Shown here one piece after another: positions 22,906 through 36,661 of a stretch of DNA of 64,000 nucleotides. The stretch comes from Mugil cephalus (taxonomy: Eukaryota > Chordata > Actinopteri > Mugiliformes > Mugilidae). The DNA lies in contig NC_061779.1 in the NCBI RefSeq assembly GCF_022458985.1, positions 17,281,001 to 17,345,000 of the forward strand, given 5' to 3'. Position 1 is the stretch's first letter, and each line of letters opens with the position of its first letter. The notes below the pieces were generated by a model that ran no database searches, was not told the DNA's origin, and worked only from the letters and a program-made list of their open reading frames with translations. A program made the position numbers and the translations under genes.

Positions 22906-24493
22906 GGGTAAGAGACTACGGCCTAGTTACCCTACAGTATCAACTGACTTATCTAACTTCATAATATTAATTTCCAGAATGTAAGAATATTCCCTCATCT
23001 TCTTTACGCTACGACATGATTTAGCTGCACACGAGACAGATGCTCGGGGCCATCACACAGTGCCAGCGATTCTGTCATGTGAGAAAATGAAGTTGCTGAG
23101 GCTGATATTTCACCAGATTTCGTGTGAACGCAAATTTCATCAGATGGCTGGAGAAATCGTGAATCAGCAGAAAAGCTAAAAGGTGAAAAGGAGGTTGTTT
23201 CATGTACAATCATGGGCCACTAACTGGTGCCATGTGCCGCGCGCCAAACGCATCCACTGCACTTTCCTCTTCTTGAGCGAAAAGAAGACAGCATCTGCCC
23301 ACCTGCTCTCAGCGGAGCAAAACTGAAGATAGCAAAAGTTCAATTAGCAGCAAATGTAAGAAAAAGAAACGTCTAGGAAGTGAGAAAAACAATAAACTTT
23401 CCTCTAATAATTTATCATTTTCAAGTCCTCCCCTTCGTGACTGTTCATCTCTTACAGGAACCATCTAAGATGCTAAGTTAATAACATCGAGAAGGAAAGC
23501 CCGGTGCGGCAGGAGAACAGGCTCAGAATAACACAGTCAGCGCGAGGCTCACATGAATCAAAATGACAAAGTCAATCTAGCGACAAATTCTCTCTAGCTG
23601 GCTGTAAATGGCTCAGCTCTCTGGAAGAGGGGATGCAGGAGAGCAATCTGGGGAAATTGTGAGTTAAATTTGAAAAGTAAAACCCAGTCAGGTGTGAATG
23701 CAGCCTCTACAGCACCACCTCTTATTCCCTGCAGAGGAGTTAATCACATCCTGGTTTACTGGACTGCTCTCTTCCCAGGCTTTCTCTTTTTTTGTGAGGG
23801 CACATGTGCATCATAAAGGCCCGTCAGCAGAGACGGGGAGGGTCAGTAAATGTCGAGTGCGCTCACTTATCCCTGCAGCTGCCTGATGAGTTAAAACAGA
23901 AGGTACAGTGTACTCTAAATTCTCACTTTTACTATGTGAACCATCACAATAATAAAGGCAGAAGGTCAGCAGTATGTTCACATGTAGCAGACAACGCTGA
24001 TGCTTTTTTGAGAGGTCCAACGGGAAAAAGATGATTGTCGACTTAGACTGTGTACATGTTTCAAAATCTCACAAATTGGCACCACATATACAAACTCAGC
24101 TATGAGCAGTTTCTGTTTGCAATTCAAATGCGCAGCAATCAGCTGGCAACTCCTTGAGGGACAAACTCTAAACTGCAGCAGTGACAACGTGGAAAGGGGC
24201 CCTCCGATAACACAACTGTCACAACACACTCTTAATCACGTCACGGGTGTGTGACATACTTAAAGTAGTTAAGGACGACAGTGGCGCCCAGTACAAAGTG
24301 AAAAAAAGTAATCTCTCTGGGAGTGATAAAAGAAAGAGAAGGGTGAGAAGAGAAAGAGCAGGTAGAGACGATTAATAATACTGAATAGCTAAGTGAATGG
24401 TGTAAGTCTTATCTTAACTATGGGAGAAAATTTGAATAAAGTGACTTGAATCACTATTAATCACCACTAGAATCACATGACTCCTTTTATTCT
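22906..24493. other. non-coding spacer between inverted repeat copies
   Basis: No gene, RNA or repeat recognised. Confidence 0.5.
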
Positions 24494-24612
24494 TTAACAC
24501 GGGGGGTTTTTCAAGTCAAGGACCCCCAAACTGATGAAGACATTAAGTAGGGACCCCCTACCTACTATGTATTCTACATTAAACTCGGCCTAGTGCTGTT
24601 TATAAATATAAA
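24494..24612 (-). repeat. dispersed repeat, copy 2 (inverted)
   Basis: The reverse complement reads TAGGCCGAGTTTAATGTAGA, ACATAGTAGGTAGGGGGTCC and GTTTGGGGGTCCTTGA. It matches copy 1 at 22783-22905 closely, with point differences and small indels. Confidence 0.75.
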
Positions 24613-24639
24613 TTATTGAAACTGTTGAAGACCTATGCT

Positions 24640-27600
24640 TTAACATTAGTGAACCCAGCTGACACAACACTGTCTCCAGCTCTGTGTCTAGTGTGCGCAC
24701 TTCCACTTCTTAGCTTAGCCCAGAGGCTGGAACTACGTGAATGAGCTTTTGCAAATTTTTAGCTTAGGGCCCCAGTGGAATGGCGTCTGATAAAGACCAC
24801 GTCATTTCAAAGCAGATTCATTGAAATGTATTTTCAGAGGGCATTAGATTAAAAGGGGGAAAGCATGCCGTGCTGCATCTAAGACATGCACTGCACATCT
24901 TTGTTCACGTTTAACTGAGGCACAATTTGAAAATGTCTGCTGCTCAGAGTCTGTGAGGTCTGTGAGAGCAAACTGAGTAATGCATTTGTAAGAGGTGAGA
25001 TGGAAACATGGGGCTGAGCAGAGAAGGGGTTAAGCTTCTTTCTGTATCCTGAGCCCAGGTGCAACCTGCCTCACCCCCAGGCTGTGACAGTCTCCATGCT
25101 GGGAAGACCTTTAATAGCCTTGAGATAGAAGTTCACTATCCCCAACAGCCCTTACAGGACAGAGTTCCTGCGTCCCATTCCCCCCATGTCTGTCTGGTAT
25201 GCCCTCATAAAACACTTTACTGGTCTCGCATGACCCCCTCTGTCCACTGGTGGAGTGATTGGCCTCAGAAACAAGGTGTGCGATTGGGTAGTTTTTGACT
25301 GTAAAAGATAAAGAGCTTTGCTGCCTCAGAGATGAGCTCATTCTGTCCTGCTGCCTCATCAGACCGAGGAGAGCCTCCTCCTCTGTGATACCAAATATTC
25401 ACTCAGCCTGAGCAAAGAAATGTGTTCACTTTCTCAAAATAATCTTAACGTCAGAGAAAGGCGGCAAGGAGCCCAACTCCCCCAAGTCTACAAGCTAAGT
25501 CATCTTGTAGCATTTTTCTCAGAGTATTTTGACTTCCTTATTTGTATTTGCACAGTTTTTTGTATTCACAGCCTGTTTCCCTTCATGTTTAGTGTTTTTT
25601 TTCTCTCGTATGGTCCTGGTCCTCATGAGGGTTCGTAATTGACCAAAGTGGGGCCAGCCTCCTTTATCTAGAACTGAAAATAAGGCATAAACACGCAAAT
25701 ATCTGCCAGCGCTACAAAAAGGTGTATGCACTTTAGTTCAGATGTTACACATAAAATGTTATCATAATGTCCAGATGTGGCCGCAGAATCTGCAGCTGTA
25801 CAGTCCGAACAGAGGCTGAGCACAGTCACACATGGGGGACATTTTCTTCAGTGTTTTCTTGTGGTTTGAGCTGTTGTTTTTCCTCAGCTGGGGGAGTTCG
25901 GTGGATGTGACCGGAGTGCAAACGCAGAACCCAGTCCTCCATCCCTCCATCTGACCTCTGCTAGCCCCCCTCGCTTTTTGTCACAACACCGAGGGCTGCA
26001 GGGAAGTCTGTGCCCTTGGGGGAGTCCATTAGCACCAGGGCTGAAACAGGATCAACAAAACACACACCGAGACACTCTTCAGCTTCATAAGGGCCACTTT
26101 AGACTTTTGGCTGCAAACACCTCCTTCCTTCTTCCTGCTGTACACAATCACAGTCTCAACTATTTCCTTAAGAACCTCTTTCACCCTCTCTATCTAATCT
26201 CTCGCTCTGTCTTACACACTCACAGTCGTCTACACACTCGCAGGCATTCCGACACATTTGTTTCTGTTTCTGCATCTGGCCAATGTCCTGCTCTTCCATC
26301 TTTGGTTTGAAGTGCTCTCATGCCAAAAAAGTAATTAGGTCACAGATTAGCTGCACAAAAGTACTTGAACAATAGTTCAGTTTTTCTCTTTATGAAAAGG
26401 ATATGCACACATATTACTCAAACTGGCTGGATTAAGAGCTTCTTCCGAGGGTCAACAGAGCTGAAAGCCTCAGATGTTCTCCCCATGAACTCATCCTTCA
26501 GCTTACTGAGCTAAAACATCTGGGTCCCTGACTGTCTCCGTGCTGTTTTCCACTGAGCCCCAGAAGATCTCTAAGGATACGGCTGCTGGTGAGGCAACAC
26601 ATATACAGACGACACACACTTAAAGACACACACTGGAGCCTCGTGTTGAGTGACAGCACCTGAAGGACTGGGGTGCGGCGCTTTTACGTGGAAAACCAAC
26701 AGCAATCTGCCGTTTGTCATTACCCCTGTTATTGTGGCCCATCTGGCTGCCGTTCACGTGGCGCCACACATACGCAAATCCCAAGGTGCTTTGTGTTCAC
26801 GCGTGTGCGTGCGTGCGTTCTCGTCTTCCTCCAAGCTAAAGCCCCTCAGGAACAGAAGACTGAAGAGCTGGGAGAGGTGTGTGATGTTAAAGGTACAACT
26901 CTTCGGCTGTGATCGTGCAGAATTCAGTGGAAAGCGGCCAAGATGCCCCGACGTCTGGGTCCAGCGAAAACACGGCTCCAGGCGGAAAAGAGCAAAACAC
27001 GAGTCGGGGAAGGCGACTGAGAGAAAAGGGGCGACGCAGACAGCAACAGCGGGGGGCACGCTGCTCTCTGCATTAGACTGTCAGTGAATCTCATTAACAT
27101 GGATTCTCTAATCAGCAGCCGAGAATATTCCACTGAAGGCCATCCGCTCCGCTCCCCCACCTCCTTCCTCTCATTTTGATTACTCTGGTGCGTACATTCA
27201 CCGCTACTTTCCTCCCCCCTTTTTTAATTTTTTTAATTTTTTTTTTATTTAAAGGGGCTCTGATTTAGGCTGTTCGATAAAAACAGCGCCTGTTGTTCGC
27301 CCCACTTACATTATGTCCAGTGGGCTCTCTTTATGCGCGGAACGCAGCGGGTTACCGTGTTAAAGACATCCACTCTGCCCTTGTCACACCAGAAGAGGTT
27401 TGTTTTCCCTTCATTTCAGCCCCGCACAGTGAGGAGTAGAAATAAATGAGTACTCACACTGAAAACCTCTCATTTCCAAATTACAGCGTGCTAGACAAGT
27501 GCAACCAAATTACCTCCAAAAGGCCATCAAGTTAATCTCGAAGATTCGGAAGATTGTGGATTTATTTGTTAATGCTTGTTGTTTCTCAGTGTGTGTACGT

Positions 27601-30600
27601 GGATGAAAAGCAAAAGCATCGGATGATGTGTGCAAATCCATTATAAATAGCTCCCTGTGGGGGTCCTCCAGTGTCTCATCACAGGACCCCAACAGAAAGC
27701 TGGTAGCTTGTTAAACAGAGAGGATCTAACCTCATAAAAGGTATGGTCCTCTTCTTTTTTTTCTTTGCCCTCCCTTCCTTAATTAGAAGAGCTGGGATCC
27801 AACGCAAACAAACTCGGGCCATTGTCCAAAGACATTAACAGAGCATGAAACACTTCATTGTCCTTGGAGAACTCTGCAGTGGCATGAGATGAAACGGAGG
27901 AGATTAGAGGTTGGAAGCGAAGAGTCATGCCAGAGACATTCCCAACACCACACATGCTCATTCTTTAATCATGATCATCTCCTGCCAATATTGGGAAATC
28001 TGAATTCCAAAGGCTGTTTGGCATCAAAAGGGAGCAGCCTCCTCTATCTAGCATCTGACAGAGTGACTAATGGGAGCTACTGAACCTTCACTCCCCCGAC
28101 CAAAGCCGCTAACCCAAACACCCTCGAAAAATTCATAAACTCTTAGTCCCTTCGTTTACACCTTTTGAAGGAGCAGCCCCGGCTTTACGAGGCACGCATC
28201 TGTAGGTCCGGACTGATTTACTGTGTGTCCTCTGAAAGTCTTCTCCCTCTCTCTCCCGACGGTGGATGGATGCTGCGTTCTCATAGTCCTGTGAGCTCTC
28301 AGGGTGTGTTCCTGGCACTAAATGTGCAGATAGGACGAATAAATCACACACAGGCCCTCTGGAGAGCAGACAAACCGACTGGAACGGGCCACGGGGAAGA
28401 AATAAGACATCTGGTGATGAGGCTGGAGACTTTCTGGTCTCATAGAGAGACATTATCATCAGATGCTGACTACTGGAGATGACTGTATCAGCTTCACAGG
28501 AGTTCAGTTATATCAATAAATAACATACACATCCCGTATCGCGCAAATGTGGAGATTAGTTGTTGTTAAAGATTTATACCCAACTAAAAATGTTTTGATC
28601 ACCAACGTAACTTTTTTGCAGGAATTCTAAATAAGAGTATCCAATAGGAATATGTATTAAATGCCTTAAAATGTCAATCACGATAAAAAGCCTTTTGTGC
28701 AAAGTGGTTCTGCCTGAAAGAGAATATGAAGGAGATTACTTTTCCCAGCGTGACTGACAATATTCAACACAAAGAGATGACCGACGCTGACCCACGTCTA
28801 TTTGGCTTTCTTCATCCTTTCAAAAAGTGGTTTGAAGCAGGGCAGGCACACACAGAAGAAATATATTTATTCCAGTCATGGTTACGAGGCACTAATATTC
28901 TCCCAGTCCACTTATTATCAAAGGTTTGCCCCACCCCTCTCAGTCAGATCGAGAATTGCTGCTGATCGAATCAGTCTGTTCTGACTGAGGTGGTTACATG
29001 AGGCACTGCTGCTCTGATTAGACTCTCATTCTGATTATTAGCAGAATGCTAGCCACCGTGGAAATGTAGCCAGATGTCAGATGTTCATAGCTAACACAAC
29101 AAAGCGACAAAGCCTAACAACTGCCAGATTATAAACAGAATATAAATACAAAATGCACAAGATTTAAAACAAGGTAACAACATTTGATTGTGTATAATCC
29201 TGTTTAACACTGATGCAAACATTATAGATTGAACGCTAAATGACCTAATAACATCCTAAACAGCTTAAACACACAAATGCATCATGTTTACTAATGAAAC
29301 ACAGCCACACCTACGTTCACAGGGGCTCAAGTGTGATATTTTAGCCTTTAAAACTGTCATTTCTATGTCTTATGCTGTATGATGCTGCATTGACTTTATT
29401 TGCTCTATATTTCCCGGGAGTCTCTTTTCATTTAACGGTGCAAACTGAGCTAGTAAATCCTAAGGTAGAAACTGGCTGATATGAATAAGGGAAAAATCAG
29501 TCTGGGATTTACAAATAGTCGTTGCGCTCAAACCCTTGGCTCAAAAAGTTTCATCTGAAACAAAATGATTTGGATTTGCATCCCCCCGTGTCTGTGTTTC
29601 GCAATCTAAGGTCAGACGACTCATATTTCGCGTTTATTCGATTAGTGTAACTTATATAGCGTCAATAGCAGCATTGGATTGAATCACTTGGATTAGCCAT
29701 GCTTTAGATGCTACAGTGTGAGCTACCAGCTAACAAGTAAAAACAACATGTAGAATTACCAGCATGGGGTCACTTTAAGAGATTTTCTGTCAATCGTATT
29801 ATTTATATGTGATAGAAAACAGCGTGATAAACCAACGCACACGTGAATATATGCCGTTCAGGGTTAAATTTCTTTTTAACAGACTCATCTGCATTGTTAC
29901 CCCTTGTTGTGATGATGTTAATGATGCGCCTTGCTTGAATGAAAATCCAGAACAACCTGCGAGGCTGTCTCAGAGTGGGGGACTGAATGGACGTGTGATG
30001 GAAAAGTAATTATTAGAAACTGCTTTTGAATTCTGCTGTGTCCTTGCACAGGTTTACCTGCAGCATGCTTTCGTATTTCCTGGCGCCGTGTAATCTTTCT
30101 CAGTATACAAGTTAAACAAAGTGTATATATACAGCTCTACACAGTTTAAATATGGGATTATTCGAGCATGATCTAATCCAGTCTCAGAATACTTCTATTT
30201 CTTTTGAACAACCTAATTTCTCGGATCACTGAAATCCTTTCTGATCACTTCAGAGCAAATGCGCAGACCTGAAAGGAAACTTATGACCAGAAGGAGCTAT
30301 CACATCTCCACCAGCCAGAAAATGAGTCAACTCAGAGGGCTTATGTTGTGTGAAAGCACATACTGTTGCCCATACTTGCCGCCGCATTTGTAGTCCACAC
30401 GCAAACGCTGGAACAGTTGATCTCGTATCAACCCTTGTCTCACCGGGTTAGTGAACGCAGATCCTATTAAACGCTATAGCTGCTGCTACATTCAAGGGAG
30501 GCGGGGAATTCACTAAAGCACTAACCCCCATCTGCTGCGGTCAGCTCTGGCGCAGAGTCAGCGAGACTCTGACTCTGTCTGAGCTCAGTCCGTTTCTGTC

Positions 30601-31700
30601 GCATCACATGATTTCAGAAGAAAAAGAAAGGAGAAGTTGGACAAAGAAAGAAGGAGGTGAAGAAGAGGCGAGAACAGCCATCCGCAACAAATGCGCTGCG
30701 AGGCTTCGGTGTCAGGGTGACAGGTGCATTATCATAGGTTAATGAGAAGCCTAGCGCTGCCTGTAGCTGCAATCAGGGGAGCGCTGCCTCCACAGCCACC
30801 TCCATCAATCAGATCAGACACAGAATCTCACGCGATGCGCAGAGCGCACACACACTCTCACAAACACAAAGTGGGGTATTATACAGTGTATACACAGAGG
30901 CACACATACAAACACCCTCAAGGGTTCAGTGCAGAGATAGCTCATTATAGCTTGTGGGCTACACCAAAAGAACAATATTATGGCTGCAGCGCGGTGCAGA
31001 GGATTGAAGAGTGATTATGATGAACGGGAGATAATTAGCACCCCAAGCACAGGCCTCAGGTGTGATCATCAAACCATGCTAAGTACAGGTGGTGCCCCAG
31101 CCTGCCGTCTTGGTACCGATACTGACATATAGAGATGTTACCAGAAACAATAAAAATAAAATAGTTCTCAGTCTTATACTTACTGTGATTTCTACTTTTG
31201 AGGTGTCAGTATTTCCGCTCTGAATATTTAGCCGGGTTTAAAGGCAGCAAAGCTGTCATGGAAAAATTATGATGTCCTGTTTCCATGGGTACAGGTAGCA
31301 GGATGTGACCAAAAAAAAAAAAAAAAAGGTCTAAAAATGGTTTTGCATTCATGTTCAGTTATTAAGAGTTTAAAACCGAATTTTTAGATTTGACGGTGAC
31401 AATGAGCCTTCAGCTGGGATCAGGTTCTGATTCAGGTGGAGCTGCTAAATCCTGACCGAGGCTGATCTTTGCTGATCACAGTTTTTCCAACTGGACCCCA
31501 CGTGCAATACAATGTATTGTGAATGAAGCACTGTGGAGCTAGTGAGGCCTGTAAATCACAGCACTAGAGATAAAGAGGGAACTGAAATCACACTTTCATA
31601 TTTTTCTGAAGTTGCAAAGAACATTTTTGCCCCATGCTAGAGCTGGTTGAGGTTGCTTTTGCATAATCTGCATAGCAACTAATGAGAAAAAAAAACATGG
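24640..31700. other. non-coding stretch, no gene seen
   Basis: Only short homopolymer runs (T-rich 27217-27248, A run 31310-31327) and minor CA-rich patches. No exon with convincing coding content and splice sites was found on either strand. Confidence 0.5.
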
Positions 31701-31706
31701 CAGATA

Positions 31707-31766
31707 CACTACGAGTCAGAAGTTTGGACACTCACTCAGTTCAATGAGAACTTTTGACTGGTAGTG
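31707..31766. mobile_element. 60-bp Tc1-type mini-element (two TIRs almost fused)
   Basis: The left end ACACTACGAGTCAGAAGTTT and right end AACTTTTGACTGGTAGTGT are imperfect reverse complements, with TA dinucleotides on both sides (31705-31706 and 31767-31768). This is the terminus type of Tc1-like fish elements (acactaccagtcaaaagttt). Only about 20 bases remain between the ends, so this is an extreme internal-deletion derivative. Confidence 0.75.
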
Positions 31767-32038
31767 TAAATGTAATACGGAGCTGAATTGTCCACTCACA
31801 TGTGATGCATTTAAGGTATAAAGCAGCACCCAAAAAATGGTCAAGATGGCCGAAGGTACCGTCAGCCTCTCTCTCACCTCCCAAGTCACTGGACCACTGA
31901 GTGAGATTTGTGACTGATGCTCGCCAGCGTTGGAGGCGGTGGAGCTGTGCCAGAGTGATTTCTACAGCCTTTACTCTCCACAGGCCAAAGAGCCCACATG
32001 AAGAGGAGAGCGTGCCCTCATCACACTGGTTGGGCCAC

Positions 32039-32041
<3 letters not shown>

Positions 32042-32070
<29 letters not shown>
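32042..32070. repeat. (GA)n microsatellite
   Basis: About 29 bases of uninterrupted GA followed by purine-rich sequence. Confidence 0.9.
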
Positions 32071-32073
<3 letters not shown>

Positions 32074-32538
32074 GGAGGGGGTACAAAGAGCTGTGGAGGG
32101 GAGAAAGGAAGGTGGTGGAAGGAGCGCGAGTGAACGCGTCATTCTTCTGCATTCTGCCCTCCGCTGGGCAGGAAATGAGGCGGAGGACACCCACTGACCT
32201 GCAGCCACTTGCCGCCTCTCAGCCTATCACAGAAACAATTTAAACAGCTAATGGAACTGGGCTGATCCTCTTTCCGTCTCGTACGGGGGCACTGTGACTC
32301 ACACTGCTCATTTCTGATTAGAGCTCCTCGGGCTTAAAAGTAATCTGCACCAGACAGGGGCTAGGGCCGGCCAGTTATGTTATTATACGCATCTATCGGG
32401 AGACTGAGCACACCGAGCGCACACAGTTTGTTTATGTGCGATCGCTCGGTGAGATCGAAAACAGGAAAGGCAGCGAGGGTCTGTTGCGGGGGCAGGGGAG
32501 GGACCGGGTCAGTCCACAGGTGGAGGTGGGGTCCTGCA

Positions 32539-32565
32539 GGGGGGGGGGGGGGGGGGGGGGGGGGG
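32539..32565. repeat. poly(G) run, 27 bases
   Basis: Twenty-seven consecutive G within a purine-rich region. It could form a G-quadruplex. Length is likely unreliable in sequencing or assembly. Confidence 0.85.
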
Positions 32566-33044
32566 TGGGACTGAAGGGCATGTGGGGAGGGGTGCAGGCT
32601 GAGCGGACACAGTGTGAACAGGATGCAGGGGAGTGGAGGGCAGCAGGCTGTGGGGGCAGCTGCACCGAGAGCTCACTAAACCCCCTCACTCACTGAGGAC
32701 AAATAGTTACAGAGGGAACATCCTGGTAAACACGGAGCTTATTTGCATGCATGAGCTCAGCGCCAGGGTGTAAATAGATGTTCCACATCATTACAAAAAC
32801 TTTTACCTGCCTGTCAGATGTTCTCGGGAGGCACCAACACCCAATCTCTTTTCCACATCACCCCCGGTTCCTGAGTGCTTAATGAACACGAGGACCTGAC
32901 ATCTTCATTATTCGTTCTTCTATTTCATCGGGTCTCAGTGGGATCATCTTCTGTCCCACTTCCTCTGCCCTGCACGCACTGACTGACAGCTATGTGGAAA
33001 AAACAGAGGAAGCTTTCCTTCCTCATTGTCTTTCACCAGGACAG

Positions 33045-33051
<7 letters not shown>

Positions 33052-33091
<40 letters not shown>
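33052..33091. repeat. (GT)n-(GA)n compound microsatellite
   Basis: About 29 bases of GT run directly into about 11 bases of GA. Confidence 0.9.
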
Positions 33092-34754
33092 TCTGTTGAA
33101 CCCATCACCGGTAGCAGTAATCTGTCCTGCTGCTACAGACACATGTTTTCCATAGCCGTGTGCAACAAGAAAAATCGAAATCGTGCGCAACTAGCGACTG
33201 CTTTTCAGCATTAATTATTCCAATTTTTATTTTTTTTGTCTTTGGAAAACACAGCAAACCCCTTACTGTTTTGGAATGTGACATCTGCTCTGCTTTTGTC
33301 CAAATATACTGAGTTCAGTTCACTGTCATGTCTGACAAAGAAGAGAATCAAAGTAAAGTGCCCATCAGCATTTCTCAGGGTCCAACCCGACGCCTTCAGA
33401 CTGATTAAAAATCCTGGCTGCAGAGTAATTAGAATTACTTCATGATTATTGTCTACTGATCTGAAGCAAATCGTCAGTGATCAGAAACTGGAAGCTGGAA
33501 ATGGTTGATACACTGCATGCGCCTGACTAATTACTTTCCTACCTCTTTAGGATTTATCAGATTACGCCACTGTTGATTAATTTGGTGACTAGCTGACCAC
33601 ATTTTCAGCAATCAGGTGGATATTTCTTCTTTCTGGTGATGAAACAGTGAAGTAGTTGAACCAGATTTGAGTTCAGGGGCAGAAAAAGAAGTGGAGAAGA
33701 GAAAGTGACTATTTCACAACCTGTTTCAAAATCTCAGCACAAATGTTAATACTTTCTTTTTTGAGTCACTCTGATGTTTCACCATGAGGGACTGTATTAT
33801 GAAGTGTTATTGAATAAGACTCTGATTTTGCAATAGTTTCAAATGGATTAATTAGCTCTGTGCCCATAGTGCATAAGCATTGTGTTGTGTTGGTCGGCAA
33901 CTAAAGAGGCAAAAAGTTTTGGGAGCTTTTCGCCCTAAGTTGTTGTTCAGCTCCAGTGTCATGTTCTAAATGAGAAGCTGAAGCCCTCTGAGCCCGCTGA
34001 TGAGACGTAGCTCTGTTGCGTATTTTAAAAACAGTCTCCTGGGAGAACACTAAGCTGTACTCATTATGCCGAGGTTAAGTGTCTCAGACAATAGTGGATT
34101 AGTCCGCGCTGCGCCGTGTTGTTTTGCTTAAAAGCATCGGAGTCGGTGGTGAGGCATTAGCTTCTGGCGTGACATGACATCACAAGGCTTCTTTTCCTTC
34201 ATAAGCGTCATTGCTCTTTTTGAGTGGAGCTCTTCTGTGTTTTATTGCGGAGGTAAATTCCTGTTAAAGCACTCAAATTTATGTGCGCGCAGCTCTTTGT
34301 TCTGCAGAGCCACGGGGTAGTCAGACTACATTAACACAAAGACGAAATTAGGGAAATAATAAAAGAAATGCATGAATTAGCTGAAAGGTGCAGAATAAGG
34401 TACTTAATAAGCAACTTATTAAGAGTCAGGAGGAAGCCCATAATTATACCTGCAGCTTTTATCAAACCGATTTGATTGACATAATTAATCCCGTGATGAA
34501 AAATCTTTCATTTTTAAATTTAAAACAGTCATTTTGCTCATTAAATGCATTTTCCACTTCCAGCTGGAGACACTGTTAGAGATATGCTGCCATCTGCTGG
34601 TTGCTTTAAGTATCAAACCTGACATTTTACCACATGGAGAAAAATCAAACCATAAGCAGTCTCACAGAATATCAGTCTTTATGTGAACAAGTCCTGTTGG
34701 TACCAAAGTTCAAAGCAGTACATAAAAGAGGTTAAAGGATTCTAGTTGTTCAGA

Positions 34755-34760
34755 TTTATT
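34755..34760 (-). other. candidate distal poly(A) signal of cd82
   Basis: AATAAA on the minus strand, about 1.8 kb past the cd82 stop, the only canonical hexamer I found in that interval. A nearer ATTAAA variant lies at 36006-36011. Which one is used cannot be told from sequence alone. Confidence 0.3.
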
Positions 34761-36034
34761 AATAGTCTCAGTAATAAAGAGAAAAAAAAATGTTTCTAAA
34801 AATGGCTTACAGGTTCACAAATATTGTTCTCTACTAATCTAACTTTTGTAAAAGTGTACAAAATATTTTAAACAATAAAAAAGTCTTCATTATCAAGTTT
34901 AAATTAAGGTTTCATAAAAAAGGAGCCTTGCTATTTGTCACTTTCCTCGCTTTCTGCGACTGCAGCACGACGAATGCGATCTGAGGACTCGTGTGAGAGG
35001 CACGGAAAACTACGCAAAAGTGCAATCTACCCACTAAATAATCCATAAATTCAGCTGTAATAGTGTATTCGGAATGAAATTGAAGGACTAAGATAAAGAG
35101 ATGGCTAATAAATGGGATGAGGAAATGGAAATGCTTTTAGGGAAGATTAGAGAAGAATGAGGCCGTGGTCACAGTGGTTGAAGGAATTCTCTGCTTTTGC
35201 AACTTACAACAAAAACCAGACAAATTACTTCAGTAAGTCAGTCAGAGACGGGAAAATACACTGTGGTTACCCAGCTGCCATTTTTAAACATTACTGCTAT
35301 GAGGGTAAAAACAAACCTTTTTAAAATAAATGTCCGTGTGAGAAGCTTAAGATGCAGATATTCGGGGCTGACACTGCAGCCCGTTTTCTCGTGGAGCTCC
35401 TTCCATCCACGCTAAAGAAATGAAAACATGGCTTTAAGGGTGACGACAGACTTTCTCAAGGTTTCCAATTTCTCTGAATACGACAAAAATTGCGCTGACA
35501 AGCTGCTGTGGCAGCCGCAACAACAGAGACGAAACATAGAACAATAGGACTCTTAAAACAAGAGCATATGTGGGTGAAAGCGTTCCCATACAAAATGCTG
35601 ACGAAGCACTAAAGTGCTCTGCTCCCTCACAGAAGTCATATATACAGTTGTAAAAGAAAAAAAAAATACAGATGTCATGAGAATATATATATATATATAA
35701 AAAAAAAAAAAAAATGAAATAAAATACTCACTCAACACATCATACACACTTACTTCAAACAGACCCGGTTGTTTTGAAGGGCTACTGGTTACCAGTCGTA
35801 CACAGCAAAGAGGAAGACGTGATTTAGAGATGCTAATGGGGGACGGATAGCAGGAGGGAGGAGGAGGTAATGGTGGCGAGCGTTAAAGAGGTTAATACCA
35901 GGGCTACTGGTGGTAGGAGCAAAAACGCCCACCGCAGCAGCCCTGCCCTGGGCCTTTCCTCCACCCTCTGCACCAAAAATACCAGCTGCAGGATCACAGA
36001 GTGGCTTTAATCCTTCAGAGGGTCGACCGTGCAG

Positions 36035-36037
<3 letters not shown>

Positions 36038-36066
<29 letters not shown>
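36038..36066. repeat. (CA)n microsatellite
   Basis: About 29 bases of CA repeat in the presumed cd82 3' UTR or just beyond it. Confidence 0.9.
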
Positions 36067-36069
<3 letters not shown>

Positions 36070-36450
36070 CCCTCCTGTTTCCCTCTCATCTCCCTACCTC
36101 GGAGTCAAAAGATGCTCCGGCTCTCAGCTCACCACATATCACTTAAAGTGCTCTCTACATACCACGATTATAAGCGCTTGATTGAGGTCAGCCAATAGCA
36201 AAAAAGAAAAAAAAAGACATTAAAATCTTGAAGCTTTCACACACAGTATCATGAATGTCTTCTTAAAATAACACAAGGGATAAGACAAAAAAAAAAGAAA
36301 AAAGATCAACTTATGTCCAACAAGTGTGTCAGGCCTGACTAAGAGGTGTGTGTGTGTTTGTGACTCTGTGGGACATATGGGGCGTGAGAAATTTGCACAG
36401 CTGTGAAGACCTGGGAAGCTCAAATGGTGCAGACAGCTGTCTTAATTCGT

Positions 36451-36488
36451 CTGTGTGTGTGGTGTGTGTGTGTGTGTGTGTGTGTGTG
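36451..36488. repeat. (TG)n microsatellite
   Basis: A TG tract with one GG interruption about 100 bp downstream of the cd82 stop, followed by a GA-rich stretch. It is in the likely 3' UTR, where it would be a (CA)n tract in the mRNA. Confidence 0.85.
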
Positions 36489-36583
36489 CAGGAATGTGAG
36501 GCGAGGAGAGAGAGAAAGAGAGAGAGAGGGGGAGAGTCCGTCCATCTGTGTGTGTGAGATGCGATGCTGGCTCCGTCCTCAGC

Positions 36584-36661
36584 TCAGTACTTCGGCACTT
36601 TGGTGTAATCCTCCTGGACGACGCTCTTGCACAGACACATGGAGAGGATCATGCCGAGGAG
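36584..36661 (-). CDS. cd82: cd82 coding exon 8 (last): end of TM4 and C-terminal tail
   Basis: Encodes LLGMILSMCLCKSVVQEDY then TKVPKY and TGA (36584-36586). The acceptor is TCTCCCTCCAG. It has the juxtamembrane CLC cysteines, probable palmitoylation sites as in human CD82, and the YTKV lysosomal-sorting type motif. Confidence 0.95.
   Translation of the reverse strand, partial: LLGMILSMCLCKSVVQEDYTKVPKY

Larger units (their letters stand above)
31769..34734. other. non-coding stretch downstream of cd82, rich in simple repeats
   Basis: Holds (GA)n 32042-32070, a 27-base G run at 32539-32565, and (GT)n plus (GA)n at 33052-33091. No coding exon found. 33380-33580 and 34400-34580 are TAAT/ATTA-rich unique segments that could be enhancers. 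Confidence 0.5.

Noticed and set aside
26650..27087. 145-codon plus-strand frame and overlapping minus-strand frames
   Set aside because: GC-richer intergenic DNA with chance frames on both strands; no exon signals.
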